Assembly: GCA_003252075.1 (NCBI GenBank)
Contig: QKDO01000065.1
Coordinates: 1 to 37,093 of the forward strand
From: Nitrospirota bacterium
GTDB lineage: Bacteria > Nitrospirota > Thermodesulfovibrionia > Thermodesulfovibrionales > UBA6898
Reading direction: 5' to 3'
Length of the DNA: 37,093 bases
Shown piece by piece: positions 1 to 8,028 of the stretch; positions within the stretch are counted from its first letter, which is position 1, and every line of letters starts with the position of its first letter. A model generated the notes under the pieces. That model made no database searches. It was not told the DNA's origin and worked only from the letters and a program-made list of their open reading frames with translations. Both the position numbers and the translations under genes were made by a program.

Positions 1-306
1 CGGCTATCTGCAAAGTCCGAAAGAGAAGCGGCCTTTTCTCCTGTCTTAATATTTTTCTGCGGAGTGATTGCTGTCCGGACCAGCTACTCTTCATCCGAAC
101 CCAAAGTTTTCGTACGATCGGCTTCACCTTGTGTCTCCGCCAGAACACCTCACCTATGACAAAAATGCAATGGTCTCGATTACAGGAAGGGCTATTGCTC
201 TTCCTGGTCCAGTCTCCCGTCTTCTGTCACTCGCTCCGAAAGCTGCATAGCACTTTTGCCAATATGAGCGTGCCGCACGTCAGCTGCAACGCCCACTTCG
301 AGCTCG
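1..306. other. Left edge, no confident gene
   Basis: No reading frame here has recognisable family features. The plus-strand frames are short and have skewed composition. The only frame with sensible context is a 40-codon minus-strand frame at 192-314, listed separately. I see no terminator, tRNA or repeat. Confidence 0.5.
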
Positions 307-314
307 TTATTCAT
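192..314 (-). CDS. Possible 40-aa protein overlapping the hemerythrin stop
   Basis: An ATG at 312-314 overlaps the TAA stop of the upstream hemerythrin gene in an ATGAATAA arrangement. It opens a 40-codon frame ending in TAG at 192-194. The peptide is hydrophilic and charged, starts MNNELEVGVAADVRHAH and ends in DQEEQ. I recognise no family. The overlap would allow translational coupling, but the frame is short and could be chance. Confidence 0.2.
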   Translation of the reverse strand: MNNELEVGVAADVRHAHIGKSAMQLSERVTEDGRLDQEEQ

Positions 315-882
315 GTTCCAGACTCTGGACAAGAGCATGATATTTCTCGTGAATCATCTTTCGATCAAATTCCATGAACTCAGCCAGCATTATTTGGTCT
401 TCCTCTTCGGTCATGTATGATCGAGAAGCTGGGAAGAAGACTTTGTCCTCTTTTTCGATGTGCCTAGGGTAGAATTCTACAAGTGAACGCAACTGTGCCG
501 TAACCGATGAGAGGGCTGAATCGTTTCCATTTCGATACTGCACATTCGCATTGACAAGAGCCTTTGTTGTTTTTCTTCCGAGTGCATGCTCTTCGATGAG
601 CTCATTCATTACTTGCCGATCAGCATTCGAGAGATTTCTCCTTTCCAACTTTCTGAATAGAATATCTTCCTCCTTGCCGTGGTGCGTACGGTCTGCATAT
701 GTCCTGATGAAATCTACCGCCAGGTCAACGAAGAGTGGATCGATCGCTTTCGTCAGCTCGACCAGCTTCAGCTCGCGATTGATAATAGAGAGCATCCGCT
801 CTATCAGTCTGTGCTCAATCATAAGCGGTGCACGAGCTTGCAACGGTGCCTCCTTCATCCTTCGCGAATGATTATTATACAA
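307..882 (-). CDS. Hemerythrin-like HHE domain protein
   Basis: A 191-residue, all-helical soluble protein with the spaced histidine/glutamate pattern of a hemerythrin (HHE) four-helix bundle: MIEHRLIERM near residue 22, THHGKEEDILF near 87, EEHALGR near 118, and YPRHIEKEDKVFFP near 158. Such proteins bind a non-heme di-iron site and sense, store or scavenge O2, NO or iron. The length is normal for a single-domain family member. The first ATG has no clear ribosome site. An in-frame ATG eight codons later (858) is an alternative, though its AAGG lies too close. It is monocistronic apart from the tiny overlapping frame downstream. The family call is secure; the ligand is not known. Confidence 0.88.
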   Translation of the reverse strand: MYNNHSRRMKEAPLQARAPLMIEHRLIERMLSIINRELKLVELTKAIDPLFVDLAVDFIRTYADRTHHGKEEDILFRKLERRNLSNADRQVMNELIEEHALGRKTTKALVNANVQYRNGNDSALSSVTAQLRSLVEFYPRHIEKEDKVFFPASRSYMTEEEDQIMLAEFMEFDRKMIHEKYHALVQSLEHE

Positions 883-1493
883 AGTTCAGGTTTATCGCAT
901 GTATGATCAGAATATAGCACAAAAAACGATTACAAAAGAAGATACATAGCCCTGAAATCCACGAACCGGGGCAGGACTGATTCGTATAATGTAGGAAGGT
1001 TGCCTTCCGTATCGCCTTCAAAAGAAATCTGCACAAGTTGGTTATGCTTGCTACGCAGGTCTACAGGAAGAACCATTATCTCTCAAGTGCACCGGCGATT
1101 TCCCCTGCCAGGTATGCATAAAAAATGTTGATTTTCAGCAGGAACGACGAGAACGATCAAGCTGCAAGTGGTAAAGGTTGTATGTGCAGACTGTTCGGCA
1201 GGTCGCCAGAAGTCCGGTGACTCCTTTTTGAAAATCGGCTTCGAGACAGGTGGAGGAGATTTTGATTATAACCCTTAATCCTCTCATCTGCCCCCGCGAA
1301 TATTTCATAGCGAAATGTGAACATGAGACGGATCAGACAGACCGGACTCACTTTTCTGTTGCAGTCAACGGCTCTGACTCTTTTCCCGGCCGCTTCACGA
1401 AAAAAAAATTACTGTAGAGAATATGATAATATTGCTTCCTAAAAATATGTATAGTAGTAGAAAGATAAGGCATGTTAAGACTTTTGCGCCGTT
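883..1493. other. 611-bp gap without a convincing gene
   Basis: This gap separates the divergent hemerythrin and HEAT-repeat genes, so both promoters should lie here. Short minus-strand frames (1157-1351 and 1395-1628) have unlikely composition, and the second overlaps the start of the HEAT gene. A 6-bp stem with a 3-nt loop (GGAAGG/CCTTCC, 994-1008) is visible but no T-run follows it on either strand. The last 100 bp before 1494 are AT-rich, as a promoter would be, but I could not place a well-spaced -35/-10 pair. Confidence 0.5.
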
Positions 1494-3665
1494 ATGGATA
1501 TAGAACAAGACAAGAAAAAGGAAGAGAAAACAAGGGAAAAGCTGCCCATCGATGCGAAGCTTCTCACCGATGCAGTCATTGAGCTCAACATATCGAGACG
1601 GAGCGTTGGCCTCTATCCCCGAGAGCATCCCTCAACGAAGGAATCACTGGAGAAGGCCTTTCACTTCCTCCAGAAGTTGTTCGAACTCAGGAGTAGCATC
1701 ACCATTGGAATTGCAAAAGACGCACTGGTGGTCGACGAATACATCCTGGAAAGGAAAAATCCTGTCTTCAGGGAATTTGCCCTGAGCATGCATGCAAAGG
1801 GAATAGCTGCCATCACCTTTTACTCAGGTGCTACCATGGACGAGTTGCTCGGCTTCCATCAGCTTATCACTGCAAAAGATGTTCCTGTGGGCAGGGCCTT
1901 TATTGAACTTGCCGAGAAAAAGGGCCTCATACACATAAAGCTCTCCCCTCTGGATATCTCCAAGTTCGGCTTTATTGAAGGGAGCTTCAGGGAGAGGGCT
2001 TCTGATGCAAAGATATGGGAGGATTACATCTATGGCTTACTGGAGGGAAAGCTCGCGGATTCAGACGCAGAGGGGGTAATTCTCGGAATTCCTCCCGAGG
2101 CCATTGCTGACTTTATGAATAGGGAGATGGATGAGGATGCCTCCGAGGTGAGCTATGACAGGGTGATCACGACATACCTAAAACGGAGGGACGACTCCGG
2201 TATCAGAAGTGAGGCATTCTCCAAATTCATCTCAATGGTGCAGAGTCTCGATGTAGAGCTCAAACAGCAGTTCCTCAAGAGGACGTTCAAATCCGCTCCT
2301 GTGGATGTGCACGAAGCTGAACAGTTGATCAACGATCTCACGCAGGAAGAGATCGAGAGGGTTGCAAAGCTCTTCAGCGAACATACTTCAATGATCCCAG
2401 AAAGCCTGAGAAATATCGTTGATAAGCTCACCGCGGCAAAAAGGGAGAGGGGGTTTTTCGACATGCTGAAGGGGGAACAGGCCCTTGTGGATGACGTGGA
2501 GCTTGATGAAAACATCGTACGGCTCTTCAGTGACGATCAGTTCAAGAGCTTTGTTGCCGAGGGCTACCAGGCCGTACTTGAGCGGATGCTGCGAGGGATT
2601 ACCGTGCAGGACACCCCTATGCTTGAAGAGGCAGAAAGAGAATGTACAGAGAAGATAGTGGACAGTGTGGCCTCAGAGCTTATGCTGGAACTCGTCGATC
2701 TCGACACTACGAGCAGGGACGATTTCCTCACGCTCCTTCCGAGACTTTTTGATATGGCAAACGAATTCCTGGAGACCGGAAGGTTCGTGGAAATATCCCA
2801 TGTCTACAACACCCTTTATTCTCAGGCCCTTGATGGCAAATTCGGTGCTGATGCATCAGGGCTGGTAGAGTCCTTCTTCTCTTCAGAGGAGACCGTGGCA
2901 AAAATGATTGACTCTTTCAGGATCTGGGGAAGGCTGAATAGAGAAGGGGTCATAAGACTCGCGGAAGCACTGCAACGGCATCTCACCGAACCGCTCCTCG
3001 ATGCCCTTGCAGACGAATCCGATACCTTCACCCGAAGTTTTCTGCTCTCTCTGCTTGCCGGGCTCAAGGGCACCGTTCTCCCCCATGCTGCAAAGAGAAT
3101 ACATGATAAGCGCTGGTATGTGGTACGCAACGCAGTCTATCTCCTCAGGGAATGTGGCGGAGTGAATTACGTGCACATAATAAGGCCTTTGGTAAAACAT
3201 GCTGACAGGAGGGTGAGCATGGAGGCATTGAAAACCCTTCTCCATTTTCGGGCACCCGGCGCTTTTTCCTTTCTTAGGGTATACCTTGAATCGCGTGATC
3301 CGGAAATGAGGGATCAGGCGGTCAAGCTTGCCGGAACTGCAAGGATCAAGGAGGCTGTGCCTTACCTCCTTAAACTCCTTGAAAAGAGGGATTTCGTGGG
3401 AATTGAATTGGAGCAGAAGGCATTAATCATAAGAGCATTGGGGGAAATAGGAGACCCAAGGGCAGTGGTTGGCCTTGAGAGGCTTTATAGTGCGAAAAGT
3501 CTGCTCTTCAGGAACGCAGTGGAAGGACTGAGACGTGAGATAGTACGGAGCCTCCGGAACTATCCCCCTGAGTCGATTCAACCCCTCCTTGAGAGTGGCC
3601 TGAGGTCTGAAAACAATGAAATCAGGAAGATGAGCGAAGAAATGCTGAACAGGGAAACGGATTAA
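1494..3665 (+). CDS. HEAT-repeat protein with paralogous N-terminal domain
   Basis: A 723-residue cytoplasmic protein with no signal peptide or membrane segment. Residues about 20-200 form a domain that visibly matches the N-terminus of the next gene product: LYPREHP against LYSEEHP, a hydrophobic DALVVDE/DSLVFNE strand, MHAKGI/MRRKGI, then G-x-T-x-DEL. The middle is helical, and the last 220 residues show HEAT/PBS-lyase-type repeats (PLVKHADRRVSMEALKTLL, YLESRDPEMRDQAVKLAG, ALGEIGDPRAVVGLERLY). HEAT arrays usually bind proteins, so this may be a scaffold or regulator partner of the neighbouring HD-GYP enzyme. Only 1 nt separates its stop from the next ATG, which indicates an operon. No Shine-Dalgarno is visible before the ATG at 1494. 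Confidence 0.75.
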   Translation: MDIEQDKKKEEKTREKLPIDAKLLTDAVIELNISRRSVGLYPREHPSTKESLEKAFHFLQKLFELRSSITIGIAKDALVVDEYILERKNPVFREFALSMHAKGIAAITFYSGATMDELLGFHQLITAKDVPVGRAFIELAEKKGLIHIKLSPLDISKFGFIEGSFRERASDAKIWEDYIYGLLEGKLADSDAEGVILGIPPEAIADFMNREMDEDASEVSYDRVITTYLKRRDDSGIRSEAFSKFISMVQSLDVELKQQFLKRTFKSAPVDVHEAEQLINDLTQEEIERVAKLFSEHTSMIPESLRNIVDKLTAAKRERGFFDMLKGEQALVDDVELDENIVRLFSDDQFKSFVAEGYQAVLERMLRGITVQDTPMLEEAERECTEKIVDSVASELMLELVDLDTTSRDDFLTLLPRLFDMANEFLETGRFVEISHVYNTLYSQALDGKFGADASGLVESFFSSEETVAKMIDSFRIWGRLNREGVIRLAEALQRHLTEPLLDALADESDTFTRSFLLSLLAGLKGTVLPHAAKRIHDKRWYVVRNAVYLLRECGGVNYVHIIRPLVKHADRRVSMEALKTLLHFRAPGAFSFLRVYLESRDPEMRDQAVKLAGTARIKEAVPYLLKLLEKRDFVGIELEQKALIIRALGEIGDPRAVVGLERLYSAKSLLFRNAVEGLRREIVRSLRNYPPESIQPLLESGLRSENNEIRKMSEEMLNRETD

Positions 3666-3666
3666 C

Positions 3667-4758
3667 ATGTCCCAGAACAAGGCAAACGAATTTATATCGC
3701 TTTTAATGACCGCTCTTTCCAACTGTGCCTTATATTCAGAGGAGCATCCCTTAGTCAGAGAGTTTTCTGTAAAGGTTTATGATGAAATAGGAGGCCTCTT
3801 TGTAAATGACTCCTTGGCGATTACCCTCCTAGGGGACAGTCTGGTCTTCAATGAGGTCCCTCTTACCGACGCAGGCCCTCACCTGCACAGCTTTGCGAAA
3901 AAAATGAGAAGGAAGGGTATCGAAAAGATCATGATGGTGAAAGGAGTGACTGCCGACGAACTAAAGAAGTTCGTCGTGGCTATTGCTTCAACAGAAAAGG
4001 TCATTTCTAGCCCCCATATTTCGGTAGGGATGATTGAGGTGAAGTTTGGGGCTGATGGAGACGATGTAGATGCACTGGTCAGAGAGAATGTCGGCAAGGT
4101 AAAATCCCTCTTCCACGACATGAACAAGTTCAGGAGACTCGAAATGGTGAGTCTTGAGGACGCGGTGATAGCATTTATTGCGACCCTGAAAAGGGAGATA
4201 AACGTCCTTCGGGTTATAAGCCCGGTGAAATCCTACAGTGAGTATACCTACGTTCACGCCACAAATGTATCGGTCATTACCTTATTTCAGGCTGAGGCAC
4301 TTGGTATGAAGGGAGAGAACCTTCATGATGTAGGCATTGCCGCGCTTATGCACGATGTGGGGAAGATGTTCGTCCCTAAGGAAGTACTTGAGAAGCCGGG
4401 AAAACTTACCGACGAGGAATGGAATCAGATGAAACAGCATCCCGTGGCGGGCGCAAAGTACCTCTCCGCGCTTCCCGATGTTCCAAAACTCGCCATGATT
4501 GCAGCATTCGAACATCACATGAAATTTGACGGCCATGGATATCCTGGCATGAAAAGGAAAGGCAAGAAGCAGCATATCGTGAGCCAGATGGTTGCCATAG
4601 CTGACTTTTTCGACGCTCTGAGAACCGAAAGACCGTACCGTAAGGCCATGGACATCGCCATGATAATAGGGTTGATGAAAGAAGGAGTGGGAAGGGAATT
4701 TAACCCGCTTCTTGTGGAGAATTTCTTCGTTGCGTTGAAGCGGATCAGGGCCGTTTAG
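3667..4758 (+). CDS. HD-GYP domain cyclic-di-GMP phosphodiesterase-like protein
   Basis: A 363-residue soluble protein. Residues 1-130 are the same kind of domain as the N-terminus of the preceding HEAT protein. The C-terminal part is a canonical HD-GYP domain: HDVGK at H229-D230, a downstream histidine in MKQHPVAGAKYL, H283-H284, and the G291-Y292-P293 motif within DGHGYPG, followed by the conserved DFFDALRTERPYRK helix. All metal and signature residues are present, so hydrolysis of cyclic di-GMP (or a related cyclic dinucleotide) is expected from the family. The ATG lies directly after the preceding stop, with a GGAAACGG-type ribosome site inside the upstream gene. The N-terminal domain may receive the signal. 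It lacks a receiver domain. Confidence 0.9.
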   Translation: MSQNKANEFISLLMTALSNCALYSEEHPLVREFSVKVYDEIGGLFVNDSLAITLLGDSLVFNEVPLTDAGPHLHSFAKKMRRKGIEKIMMVKGVTADELKKFVVAIASTEKVISSPHISVGMIEVKFGADGDDVDALVRENVGKVKSLFHDMNKFRRLEMVSLEDAVIAFIATLKREINVLRVISPVKSYSEYTYVHATNVSVITLFQAEALGMKGENLHDVGIAALMHDVGKMFVPKEVLEKPGKLTDEEWNQMKQHPVAGAKYLSALPDVPKLAMIAAFEHHMKFDGHGYPGMKRKGKKQHIVSQMVAIADFFDALRTERPYRKAMDIAMIIGLMKEGVGREFNPLLVENFFVALKRIRAV

Positions 4759-4888
4759 CCCCGCAGAGTGCATTTTCGACGGGATCTCAGTTTCCCCCTG
4801 GCCATGTAATTCCACGAAAAACCGTATGCGTGGGCAAGATAGCATATTTCTTGGTCGGAAAAAGCAATCAAATGTTCAATGGATGTCA

Positions 4889-4915
4889 TTCCCCCTTCGC
4901 TTCGCTCAGGGGGAA
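4889..4915. repeat. REP-like stem-loop in intergenic gap
   Basis: TTCCCCCT at 4889-4896 pairs perfectly with AGGGGGAA at 4908-4915 around an 11-nt loop, TCGCTTCGCTC. It lies in the 296-bp gap after the HD-GYP gene. No T-run follows, so it is not a standard terminator. Its form resembles small palindromic extragenic repeats; a second full copy was not found in this window. Confidence 0.45.
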
Positions 4916-5054
4916 AGCGGCATGGTTTGCCCCCTGCCAGCAGCAGACGGCGAGCAAGTAATTTTCCGCCAGCCCTGTTCTCTAAAATCTCATAAATCTC
5001 GTGACAATCACTATCCATTCTGCTATGATTTTCTCAAAAAGGGGGTACTCGCGG

Positions 5055-5426
5055 GTGGAGCGAAACAAGATCCTCATCATCGATGACGAGCCGCAGATAG
5101 TTCGGGCCTTGGAACTCTTGATGCAGCGGGAAGGCTTCGAAGTCCGCTCGGCGAGCGATGGCATCGAGGCACTGAGCTCCATTGAAGATGCTGCCCCCGA
5201 CCTGATTTTACTCGATTTGATGATGCCGCGCATGGACGGCTTCGAGCTCTGCCAGAAAATCAGATCCAATCCTGCATGGAAAAACATGATTATCGTCATC
5301 CTCACGGCAAAAGGTCGTGATATTGAGCGCGAGAAGGGCATGGCGCTGGGGGCTGATCATTACGTGACAAAGCCGTTCTCCACCAGAGAGGTTGTCCAGT
5401 TGATCAAGTCGGCTCTCGAGCACTGA
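5055..5426 (+). CDS. Stand-alone receiver (CheY/PilH-like response regulator)
   Basis: A single receiver domain of about 123 residues with no output domain. It shows the acidic pocket in KILIIDDEP, the phospho-acceptor aspartate in LILLDLMMPRMDGF, the switch threonine in VILTAKG, and the conserved lysine in YVTKPFSTREV. An upstream in-frame GTG (5001) and ATG (5025) exist, but the GTG at 5055 has an AGGGGG ribosome site and begins right at the domain, so it is preferred. It precedes a pseudokinase/exonuclease gene and an SLC5-histidine kinase. It could take phosphate from that kinase, in place of the DNA-binding regulators (CbrB, CrbR) that partner such kinases elsewhere. The pairing is inferred. 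Confidence 0.88.
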   Translation: MERNKILIIDDEPQIVRALELLMQREGFEVRSASDGIEALSSIEDAAPDLILLDLMMPRMDGFELCQKIRSNPAWKNMIIVILTAKGRDIEREKGMALGADHYVTKPFSTREVVQLIKSALEH

Positions 5427-5472
5427 TATCCGTAGTTATTGCCTCAATTCTCTGCGCTCAGGGGGAGACTGA

Positions 5473-7566
5473 ATGAGGAAGAGAGCGGCGCTTTTGCTGG
5501 TGCTACTCGCGGTGATCGTCCTGGCGCAATGCCTCGTCACTGCCTTTGCCGTTTCTTACGCTGACGGTACGTCAGCAGACGGCGGACAGTTTATCCGGCT
5601 TAGGCAGCCTTTCGGGATCTGGATCGCCCTGATCGCCGGACTGCAGACAGCAGTTTTCTTCGTTATCTACCTGACTATCTTCAGGCCCCTGAATCGCCTT
5701 GCGGAAGACGCGAAAGCCGTAACAAAGGTCAATCCAAGCGGCAAGATTGATATAGAATCTGCTCCCTTGCTCGAAGATATAACCGATGCATGCAATGCTC
5801 TCGGCAATGCGTTCCTTGAGGCTCGGCGCGCGACGATCGGCGCGGCATCGGCAGGCTCTCAAAAAACGGAGGAGCACGAGGTCCGTCTTGATTCGCTCCT
5901 AAAGGATCTCAAGGAAGGAATTGTGGTATGCGATGAGATGGGGAGAATTCTCCGTTTCAATGCTGCTGCCCGGCGGATAGTACACGACAGCGATGCCTTG
6001 AGAATCAACGGCTCGCTGTATGCGATCTGTGCTCGCCAGCCGATCGAGAACGCCATCGAACTCCTTCGTCAGGAGCTGACGAGAAGCGAATCGGAAGAGA
6101 AGATTGACCGCCTCAGGTTTCGCTGTTCGGCATTGGACGGGAGTATTCAACTCTCCTGCTGTCTGCACCTGCTGCCTCCCGGTAAGGACCCGTTGTGGTA
6201 TTTTGTCATGTCATTTGAGGACATGACGGAAACCCAGACCACGCTCCTGCGAAAGCAGATCAGCCTTGTCTCTCTCATCGAATCGATGCGTTCACCCCTT
6301 GCAAACCTCAGGGCGTCAGCCGAAGGACTTGCTGCATACAAAGATGTCGACCCGCAGGTACGCACTGAACTGGAGGGTATTATCCTGAGCGAAACAGAGC
6401 GGCTCTCGAACTGTTTTCGGGACACGGCAAAGGAAGCAGAATCCATGCGTATATCCCTCTGGGCGCGTGAGGACATTCTGTCGACAGACCTTCTGCAGTG
6501 CGCAGCCCGTCATCTGCAGGAAGCGCATATCACCCTGACCTTCACCGGCCACCCGCTCTGGGTCAACGTTGACGACAATGCAATGATCCTCCTGATTGAG
6601 TTTGTGGCGCGCAGAATCGCCGAACACGCAGGGGTATCAGAACTTGAGGTTGAGACCTTGCTGGGCGACAAGAGAACCTACTTTGCGTTTTTGTGGAAAG
6701 GAATCCCCGTACCGGAGCCGCAGTTGTCGGGGTGGGGTGGCTCCCAGCTCGTACCCTATCCTTCGTCGCTGAGTGTCGCCGATGTCCTCCGACAGCATGA
6801 CAGCGAGATGTGGAGCAAACGGCATCAAAGGGACGGTTACGCAACGCTCGTGCTTCCGGTGCCGTTTTCGCAGCAGAAATCATCTGCGCCCGTCCCCTAT
6901 CCTTCCCGTCCCGTATACACGTCGCCGGAGACTTTTCTGGAGCCACCGCCCCTCGGTGCGGCAGCGACGCAGCCGCTTTCTGCTGCTACCTTCGTCGCCT
7001 TTGACACAGAGACGACGGGGCTCCTACCTGCAGAAGGAGACCGGATCGTAGCGATCGCCGGTGTGGTAATGACGGCGAACCGCATCTTCATAGGAGATGT
7101 CTTTCACAGCCTCGTCAACCCCGGGCGCCTGATCCCGGGAAGCGCGACTCGGGTTCACGGCATTACCAATGAAATGGTCAGCGGCCAGCCTTCGACTGAC
7201 CAGGTGCTCAGGGCGTTTCAGGCTTTTGCCGGTGATGCCGTACTCGTGGGCTACGACACCGCCTTCGACATGAGTTTCATACGCTCCCGGGAGGCGGAGA
7301 GCGCCGTTCGTCTCCGAAATCCTGTTCTCGACATTTTGCTTCTGTCGATGGTTGTTCATTCACACACACCCGAGCATTCGCTCGACGCGATCGCCCGGAG
7401 GCTCGGCATCGACCTTGACAGGCGACATACCGCTTTAGGAGATGCCTTCATCACTGCACAGATCTTCTCACGGCTCCTGCCTCACATGGAAGAGCGGGGC
7501 ATCGTTACCCTCGGGCAGGCGTATGAAGCATCCCGAACTGCGCTGAAAGCGAACCGTGGCATCTGA
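5473..7566 (+). CDS. Membrane PAS/pseudo-histidine kinase fused to DEDDh exonuclease
   Basis: A 697-residue protein. Two membrane segments (about 5-28 and 48-70) bracket a short outside loop. A HAMP-like stretch, a helix and a PAS domain (about 137-250) follow. Next comes a kinase dimerisation-like helix, IESMRSPLANLRAS, which matches the H-box SHELRTPL except that the histidine is Glu270. The ATPase-like region after it has no recognisable N or G boxes. Residues 505-680 are a DnaQ/epsilon-type 3'-5' exonuclease with a full set of catalytic residues: D511 and E513 (FDTETTGL), D599 (FDMSF), H652 and D657 (HTALGDA). The nuclease therefore looks active while the kinase looks dead. A ribosome site (AGGGGGAG) supports the ATG at 5473. 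Separate DnaQ-like exonucleases occur near acetate symporter genes in other bacteria; here the module is fused to a sensor. Confidence 0.85.
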   Translation: MRKRAALLLVLLAVIVLAQCLVTAFAVSYADGTSADGGQFIRLRQPFGIWIALIAGLQTAVFFVIYLTIFRPLNRLAEDAKAVTKVNPSGKIDIESAPLLEDITDACNALGNAFLEARRATIGAASAGSQKTEEHEVRLDSLLKDLKEGIVVCDEMGRILRFNAAARRIVHDSDALRINGSLYAICARQPIENAIELLRQELTRSESEEKIDRLRFRCSALDGSIQLSCCLHLLPPGKDPLWYFVMSFEDMTETQTTLLRKQISLVSLIESMRSPLANLRASAEGLAAYKDVDPQVRTELEGIILSETERLSNCFRDTAKEAESMRISLWAREDILSTDLLQCAARHLQEAHITLTFTGHPLWVNVDDNAMILLIEFVARRIAEHAGVSELEVETLLGDKRTYFAFLWKGIPVPEPQLSGWGGSQLVPYPSSLSVADVLRQHDSEMWSKRHQRDGYATLVLPVPFSQQKSSAPVPYPSRPVYTSPETFLEPPPLGAAATQPLSAATFVAFDTETTGLLPAEGDRIVAIAGVVMTANRIFIGDVFHSLVNPGRLIPGSATRVHGITNEMVSGQPSTDQVLRAFQAFAGDAVLVGYDTAFDMSFIRSREAESAVRLRNPVLDILLLSMVVHSHTPEHSLDAIARRLGIDLDRRHTALGDAFITAQIFSRLLPHMEERGIVTLGQAYEASRTALKANRGI

Positions 7567-7587
7567 TCGGAAGGATAGGGTTTCCTT

Positions 7588-7782
7588 ATGCCGGAATTCA
7601 GAAAAAAAATAGAACGGTTGACAGCGCTGCTGATCGGCGGTATTCTCCTGCTGAATTTCCCCCTGCTCGCGATCTTTCACCGGGATGCTCTGTGGTTCGG
7701 TCTTCCGGCGCTCTACATGTACTTTGTCACTGCATGGGCTTTGTTCATCGCCCTGGTTGCGGTCATTTTAGAACGCAGTTGA
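7588..7782 (+). CDS. Small two-helix membrane protein linked to SLC5 symporter
   Basis: A 64-residue protein with a basic N-terminus and two hydrophobic helices (about 11-31 and 38-60). Its ribosome site (AAGGATAGGG) lies about 7 nt upstream. It has the size and shape of the small subunits or companions encoded beside sodium/solute symporters (DUF485, DUF3311 and DUF4212-like proteins) and of the small frame upstream of cbrA in pseudomonads. I cannot assign it to one family by eye. It starts 21 nt after the exonuclease fusion, so it is in the same operon. It may assist the symporter-kinase encoded downstream. Confidence 0.75.
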   Translation: MPEFRKKIERLTALLIGGILLLNFPLLAIFHRDALWFGLPALYMYFVTAWALFIALVAVILERS

Positions 7783-8028
7783 ACACGTCAGCCTTTCAGC
7801 GGAACAGGTCGCAGCGCGCGATTGCGGAAATCGTGAATGTACCGGTTGTGCAAGGTCCGGAAAGCATACGCGGCTCGCGTAGCGCATCTCTGTGCTGCGC
7901 GGGTACCGGCAGCATATGTTGTGGTCTTATGTCGTTTTCCGCGGGCCGTCTGTTCCTTTCGTGGCGCTGCATGCTGGCCTGTTCTTTCATTCCCGTGCAG
8001 AAGAAGAGATCGTTGAAAGCGGTGCCGG
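7783..8028 (+). other. 246-nt untranslated gap before the symporter-kinase
   Basis: No convincing coding frame lies here, although the flanking genes are on one strand and functionally linked. A long out-of-frame stretch (7692-8039) has Cys/Ser/Arg-rich composition and is not believable as protein. The symporter ATG has only weak ribosome-site similarity. The gap could hold a leader, an internal promoter or a small RNA; nothing specific was identified. Confidence 0.35.

Noticed and set aside
994-1008. GGAAGG/CCTTCC stem as a terminator
   Set aside because: No T-run on either strand, and it is not close to a gene end.
1157-1628. Minus-strand frames in the hemerythrin/HEAT gap
   Set aside because: Unlikely composition, no ribosome sites, and one overlaps the start of the HEAT-repeat gene.
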